A DNA stretch of 40,925 bases. Source: Bacteroidales bacterium. Its GTDB lineage: Bacteria; Bacteroidota; Bacteroidia; Bacteroidales; WCHB1-69. Under the pieces are notes generated by a model that worked only from the letters and a program-made list of their open reading frames with translations, was not told where the DNA came from and made no database searches. The first letter of the stretch is position 1, and each line of letters begins with the position of its first letter. A program made the position numbers and the translations under genes. The stretch is taken from NCBI GenBank assembly GCA_024400875.1, contig JAKSMB010000011.1, forward strand, positions 1 to 40,925, given 5' to 3'. This document shows positions 37,751 through 40,925 of the stretch, in pieces.

Positions 37751-38296
37751 ATGAAAATCATCGGAATCACTGGAACGCTTGGTGCGGGCAAAGGCACCAT
37801 TGTTGACTATCTTAGAGATCACTACGGCTACAAGCATTACTCCGTCCGTGGTTACCTCATTGAGGAAGCCAAACGTCGCGGTATGGAAATCAACAGAGAC
37901 ACTTTTGTAGTTATAGCCAACGACTTACGAGCAAAGCATGCGCCTTCCTACATTGTGGATGAGCTCTACAAGCAAGCAGCTGCCAATGGTGAAAACGCCA
38001 TCATTGAAAGCATCCGTACTCCAGGAGAAGTAGAATCGCTACGCCAACAGGAAGACTTCCTGCTTTTTGCCGTTGATGCCGACCCAAAAATCAGATACGA
38101 GCGTATTGTTAGCCGAAACTCCGAAACCGACCACGTTTCCTTTGAGACCTTCATCGAAAACGAACAACGCGAAATGGCTTCCGATGATCCTAATCATCAA
38201 AATGTCGGAAAATGCATTGCTATGGCCGACTATAGTTTCAACAACGACGGAGACCTTGAAGCGCTCTACCATCAAGTGGAAAAAGTGCTTCGTTAA
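37751..38296 (+). CDS. Small P-loop nucleotide kinase-like protein
   Basis: This 181-residue protein carries Walker A GTLGAGKGT at 8-16 (K14), at the start of an AAA_17/18-like or dephospho-CoA-kinase-like fold. AIIESIRTPGEVE is a probable substrate or Walker B region, and VDADPKIRYERIVSR resembles the lid of nucleoside monophosphate kinases. The substrate cannot be named from sequence; the GAGKGT loop is typical of adenylate-kinase-like enzymes. It follows the RseC-like gene by 20 nt and is probably the last gene of the radA run, because a promoter lies downstream. Confidence 0.82.
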   Translation: MKIIGITGTLGAGKGTIVDYLRDHYGYKHYSVRGYLIEEAKRRGMEINRDTFVVIANDLRAKHAPSYIVDELYKQAAANGENAIIESIRTPGEVESLRQQEDFLLFAVDADPKIRYERIVSRNSETDHVSFETFIENEQREMASDDPNHQNVGKCIAMADYSFNNDGDLEALYHQVEKVLR

Positions 38297-38356
38297 TCTG
38301 CGCCAACGCCCCTACTTTATTCAAAAACCGTTGTTTATAAATTCATAAGTGACACC

Positions 38357-38387
38357 TTGATAGTCACTTCATTCCTTGCTATTTTTG
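38357..38387 (+). promoter_or_regulatory. Promoter for the OmpA-type lipoprotein gene
   Basis: TTG (38357-38359), a 20-nt spacer and TATTTTTG (38380-38387) match the Bacteroidota promoter consensus, the best example in the window. The ATG follows at 38411. A short inverted repeat, GTGAC at 38349-38353 and GTCAC at 38363-38367, brackets the -33 element and could be an operator, which is speculative. Confidence 0.65.
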
Positions 38388-38410
38388 CACTCTTAGAATA
38401 ATAGTAAAAG

Positions 38411-39397
38411 ATGAAAAAGACTATCCTTATCCTTTTAGGCCTAACTTTGGCATTGCAGTTCAACAGTTGCGTTACCAAACAGAAATATAACGAGTTACAA
38501 AATCAATACAAGAAATGTCAAGACGACTTGACATACGCAAATGCAGAAAACGTTGATTTCTCAAACGCAAAAAAGCAGCTTTCACAGCAGTTGGATGCTC
38601 TTACGGTTGAAACTGAGAAACTGAAGAACGACACCCTTTCCTTATCTCGAAAGTTGCGTCAATCGGAACGTGATCTCGCTAAAGCCACCAAAGATTATGA
38701 CGATCTGCTCAAAGATTTTGGCGAACTCAATGTCAACAACCAAAATCAAATGAATGAGTTGTTGAACAATCTTGACAAATACAAAGACGAGCTCACTGCA
38801 AAAGAAAAGTTATTGAATGCTCAAAAGGATTCATTGGAAGCAGCCAAAGCTATTCTTGAACAAAAAGAGGCACGCATCGCTGAGATGCAAACCATTTTGA
38901 ATCAAAAAGATGCTGAAGTAAAAGCATTAAAAGACAAAGTTGCCAATGCGCTTAAGGGCTTTGAAGGCAGTGGCTTGAACATCAGCGAAAAGGATGGTAA
39001 AGTATATGTTTCAATGGAAGACAAACTCCTCTTCGCATCCGGCAGTTGGAACATCAACGAGCAAGGACTCAACGCTATCAAGAGTATAGCCAAAGTTCTT
39101 GAAAACGAAAAAGATATATCAGTATTGATTGAAGGTCACACCGACAATGTTCCATTTCGTGGCAATGGTCAAGTGAAAGACAACTGGGATTTGAGCGTGA
39201 TGCGCGCCACTTCCGTAGTAAAGGCCTTGTTGCAAAACGGTGACATCGAACCCGTTAGACTTTCTGCTTCTGGTCGCAGCGAATATCTGCCAATCGACAA
39301 CAATGACAGTGCAGAAGCTCGCGCCAAGAACCGTCGTACAGAAATCATCCTCACTCCAAACTTAGATCAACTCTTCAAGCTCATCCAGAACAACTAA
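38411..39397 (+). CDS. OmpA-family lipoprotein with coiled coil
   Basis: This 328-residue protein has a lipoprotein signal with Cys20 (LQFNSC), a loose lipobox as is common in Bacteroidota. A long charged coiled coil covers about residues 22-185. The C-terminal OmpA domain (about 205-325) has VLIEGHTDNVPF, NWDLSVMRATSVVKAL and ARAKNRRTEIIL, which bind peptidoglycan meso-diaminopimelate through conserved Asp and Arg. It would link the outer membrane to the cell wall. It has its own promoter and is followed by mutY after 5 nt. The terminal LDQLFKLIQNN is a short extra helix. Confidence 0.93.
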   Translation: MKKTILILLGLTLALQFNSCVTKQKYNELQNQYKKCQDDLTYANAENVDFSNAKKQLSQQLDALTVETEKLKNDTLSLSRKLRQSERDLAKATKDYDDLLKDFGELNVNNQNQMNELLNNLDKYKDELTAKEKLLNAQKDSLEAAKAILEQKEARIAEMQTILNQKDAEVKALKDKVANALKGFEGSGLNISEKDGKVYVSMEDKLLFASGSWNINEQGLNAIKSIAKVLENEKDISVLIEGHTDNVPFRGNGQVKDNWDLSVMRATSVVKALLQNGDIEPVRLSASGRSEYLPIDNNDSAEARAKNRRTEIILTPNLDQLFKLIQNN

Positions 39398-39402
39398 GTG
39401 AG

Positions 39403-40407
39403 ATGTTTACTCAGCGGCTTCTCACCTGGTACGACGAGCACAAACGATCGCTTCCCTGGCGGGGGGAGACCGATCCATATAAAATATGGGTTTCTGAAAT
39501 CATCCTGCAACAGACTCGTGTTCAGCAGGGTTGGGACTATTATCTGCTTTTTATTGAAACATTTCCTACTGTTGAATCCTTAGCCAAGGCCCAAGAAGAG
39601 CAAGTGTTACGTGTTTGGCAAGGGTTAGGCTACTATTCACGTGCGCGCAATATGCACACGGCTGCGCAACAGATTGTGGAGCTTCACCAAGGTATATTTC
39701 CTCAGCAATACGACGACATCCGAAAGCTGAAAGGCATTGGCGACTACACCGCTGCCGCCATTGGTTCCATCGCCTTTGGGCTCCCCTATCCTGCCGTAGA
39801 TGGTAATGTATTGCGAATCATCAGTCGTATTTTTGGCATTTTTGATGATATTGCAACACAGAAAACCAGACAGAAGATCACGGATATCTGCACCAAGATA
39901 ATCGACACGCAACGTCCTGGCGATTTCAATCAGGCGTGTATGGAATTTGGCGCCACCTGGTGCACGCCCAAGAATCCCCAATGCACGGAATGTCCCTTCC
40001 TCAACCAATGCTACGCCCTGCAACACGGACAGGTGAACACCTTGCCCATCAAAAGCAACAAGATCAGCAAACGCGAACGCTATTTTGTCTATACTATATA
40101 TATATATAGTAACAACACCCTCCTCGAGCAGCGTACAGGCAAAGACATCTGGAAGAACCTGTATCAGTTTCCGCTATTGGAAACAGACCAGCAACAATAC
40201 GAGCAAATCGAGAACTATGAATATCAACTCCGGGAAGTGCTCACCCATCAGATCGTACACGCAAAGTTCATTGTTGAAACGCAATGCCAGTCGTTAAAGG
40301 CGACAAATAATCAGATCATAGTTCCCATTTCGGCGCTGAATGACTATCCAATGCCGAAAATAATGACCGAATTCCTAAAATCAAAAGATCTATATGAACA
40401 AAAGTGA
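39403..40407 (+). CDS. mutY: A/G-specific adenine glycosylase
   Basis: This 334-residue enzyme removes adenine mispaired with 8-oxoguanine. The HhH-GPD core has SEIILQQTRVQQ (catalytic Glu), KLKGIGDYTAAAIGSIAF, and the catalytic Asp in AVDGNVLRI. A [4Fe-4S] cluster is bound by C187, C194, C197 and C203 (C-x6-C-x2-C-x5-C). The last 100 or so residues form the NUDIX-like domain that recognises 8-oxoG. A (TA)7 tract at 40095-40108 encodes residues 231-236, just after the iron-sulfur domain (see findings). It starts 5 nt after the OmpA-type gene, and its end overlaps tadA by 14 nt. Confidence 0.96.
   Translation: MFTQRLLTWYDEHKRSLPWRGETDPYKIWVSEIILQQTRVQQGWDYYLLFIETFPTVESLAKAQEEQVLRVWQGLGYYSRARNMHTAAQQIVELHQGIFPQQYDDIRKLKGIGDYTAAAIGSIAFGLPYPAVDGNVLRIISRIFGIFDDIATQKTRQKITDICTKIIDTQRPGDFNQACMEFGATWCTPKNPQCTECPFLNQCYALQHGQVNTLPIKSNKISKRERYFVYTIYIYSNNTLLEQRTGKDIWKNLYQFPLLETDQQQYEQIENYEYQLREVLTHQIVHAKFIVETQCQSLKATNNQIIVPISALNDYPMPKIMTEFLKSKDLYEQK
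40095..40108. repeat. (TA)7 dinucleotide tract inside mutY
   Basis: Seven TA units lie in frame within mutY. With the flanking AC and GT they form an 18-bp perfect palindrome at 40093-40110. Gain or loss of one unit would shift the reading frame before the C-terminal domain. Confidence 0.85.
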
Positions 40408-40831
40408 TGAATATTTTATGCGACAAGCACTCAACGAAGCTATGGACGCATTTGACGCAGATGAAGTTCCCGTTGGGGCAGTTGTTGTGCTAAACGATCA
40501 AATTATTGCGCGCGGACACAACCTTACGGAGACTTTAAAAGACGTTACGGCGCACGCAGAAATGCTATCCATAACCGCTGCAGCCAACGGACTTGGCGCA
40601 AAATATCTCAAAAATTGCACTTTGTATGTCACTTTAGAACCCTGTTTCATGTGTGCCGGAGCGATCATGCACAGCCAACTGAACCGCTTAGTTTACGGTG
40701 CCAGCGATCCAAAAAAGGGATATACGCTTTTGGAAAGGAATATCTTTTCAAAAGGTTTTGAGGTAAAAAAAGGGGTTTTAGAGGCCGAATGTTCGCGAAT
40801 TTTGAAGGAATTCTTCCAAAAAAGGAGATAA
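40394..40831 (+). CDS. tadA: tRNA-specific adenosine deaminase TadA
   Basis: This 145-residue zinc deaminase converts A34 to inosine in tRNA-Arg(ACG). The zinc site is H54-A-E56 in VTAHAEMLSI and C84-x2-C87 in LEPCFMCAGAI, with E56 as proton shuttle. Length is normal. The start codon lies inside mutY (14-nt overlap), so the two are probably translated together. Its substrate, a tRNA-Arg with anticodon ACG, is encoded directly next to it on the other strand. Guanine or cytosine deaminase activity is possible for the family, but the sequence and context fit TadA. Confidence 0.95.
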   Translation: MNKSDEYFMRQALNEAMDAFDADEVPVGAVVVLNDQIIARGHNLTETLKDVTAHAEMLSITAAANGLGAKYLKNCTLYVTLEPCFMCAGAIMHSQLNRLVYGASDPKKGYTLLERNIFSKGFEVKKGVLEAECSRILKEFFQKRR

Positions 40832-40837
40832 AAAGAA

Positions 40838-40870
40838 AAGAGATGTACAATTTGTACATCTCTTTTTTTT
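40838..40870. terminator. Bidirectional intrinsic terminator between tadA and tRNA-Arg
   Basis: A 13-bp perfect inverted repeat (40838-40850 and 40852-40864, around one central base) is followed on the plus strand by a run of T to 40870, ending tadA. On the minus strand it is followed by TTCTTTTTATC, which can end the tRNA transcript. Confidence 0.88.
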
Positions 40871-40871
40871 G

Positions 40872-40925
40872 TGACCCCTGCAGGATTCAAACCTGCAACC
40901 TTTTGATCCGTAGTCAAATACTCTA
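40872..40925 (-). tRNA. tRNA-Arg(ACG), 3' part, cut by the right edge
   Basis: Read on the minus strand, the sequence shows the anticodon stem TTTGA/TCAAA around loop CTACGGA (anticodon ACG, plus-strand bases 40909-40911). A short variable loop follows, then T-arm GCAGG-TTTGAAT-CCTGC, 3' acceptor strand AGGGGTC and discriminator A at 40872. CCA is not encoded. The D arm and 5' acceptor strand continue beyond 40925. Confidence 0.9.

Overview
The window looks like the chromosome of a member of Bacteroidota, most likely order Bacteroidales. Three things support this: promoters of the form TTG/TTTG-N19/20-TAnnTTTG, a type IX secretion (T9SS) style operon with a SusC-type TonB-dependent receptor, and the protein families present (DUF748, lipoproteins with loose lipoboxes, Sus-type receptor). 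Genus cannot be fixed from sequence reading alone. No phage, insertion sequence, CRISPR array or rRNA was seen. One tRNA gene is cut by the right edge.

Layout. (A) 1-4727, minus strand: a type I restriction-modification operon in the order hsdR, an AlbA_2/winged-helix regulator, hsdM (cut by the left edge; hsdS is not visible). (B) 5012-11236, plus strand: a surface-glycan cluster with two different ATP-grasp proteins, a membrane polymerase/ligase fused to a GT4 glycosyltransferase, a GT2 glycosyltransferase, then a PhzF-family protein. (C) 17526-11217, minus strand: an apparent operon greA, HIT hydrolase, transketolase N-terminal subunit, LptF/G permease, GT4 glycosyltransferase, dxs. Its 3' end overlaps phzF tail to tail. 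(D) 27315-17603, minus strand: TonB-dependent receptor, a 1555-residue putative T9SS cargo, and a PorV/PorQ-family barrel. (E) 35727-27433, minus strand: nadD, rlmD, hutH, a lipoprotein, nadC, a DUF748 protein, a YihY/BrkB membrane protein and a small anchored acidic protein, with several 4-nt overlaps. (F) 35920-40831, plus strand: radA, an RseC-like gene, a small P-loop kinase, an OmpA-type lipoprotein, mutY, tadA. (G) 40872-40925, minus strand: the 3' part of tRNA-Arg(ACG), separated from tadA by a bidirectional terminator.

How the genes work together. Regions C, E and F are mostly housekeeping: isoprenoid precursor supply, LPS export, NAD synthesis, DNA repair, rRNA and tRNA modification. 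The accessory and more interesting parts are A, B and D. B may build a glycan that is decorated by ATP-grasp ligases. D looks like a self-contained outer-membrane module: a receptor, a very large Ca-binding-like surface protein, and its own PorV-like shuttle. No intergenic stretch exceeds about 300 bases. The longest (4728-5011) holds divergent promoter-like elements and nothing else recognisable.
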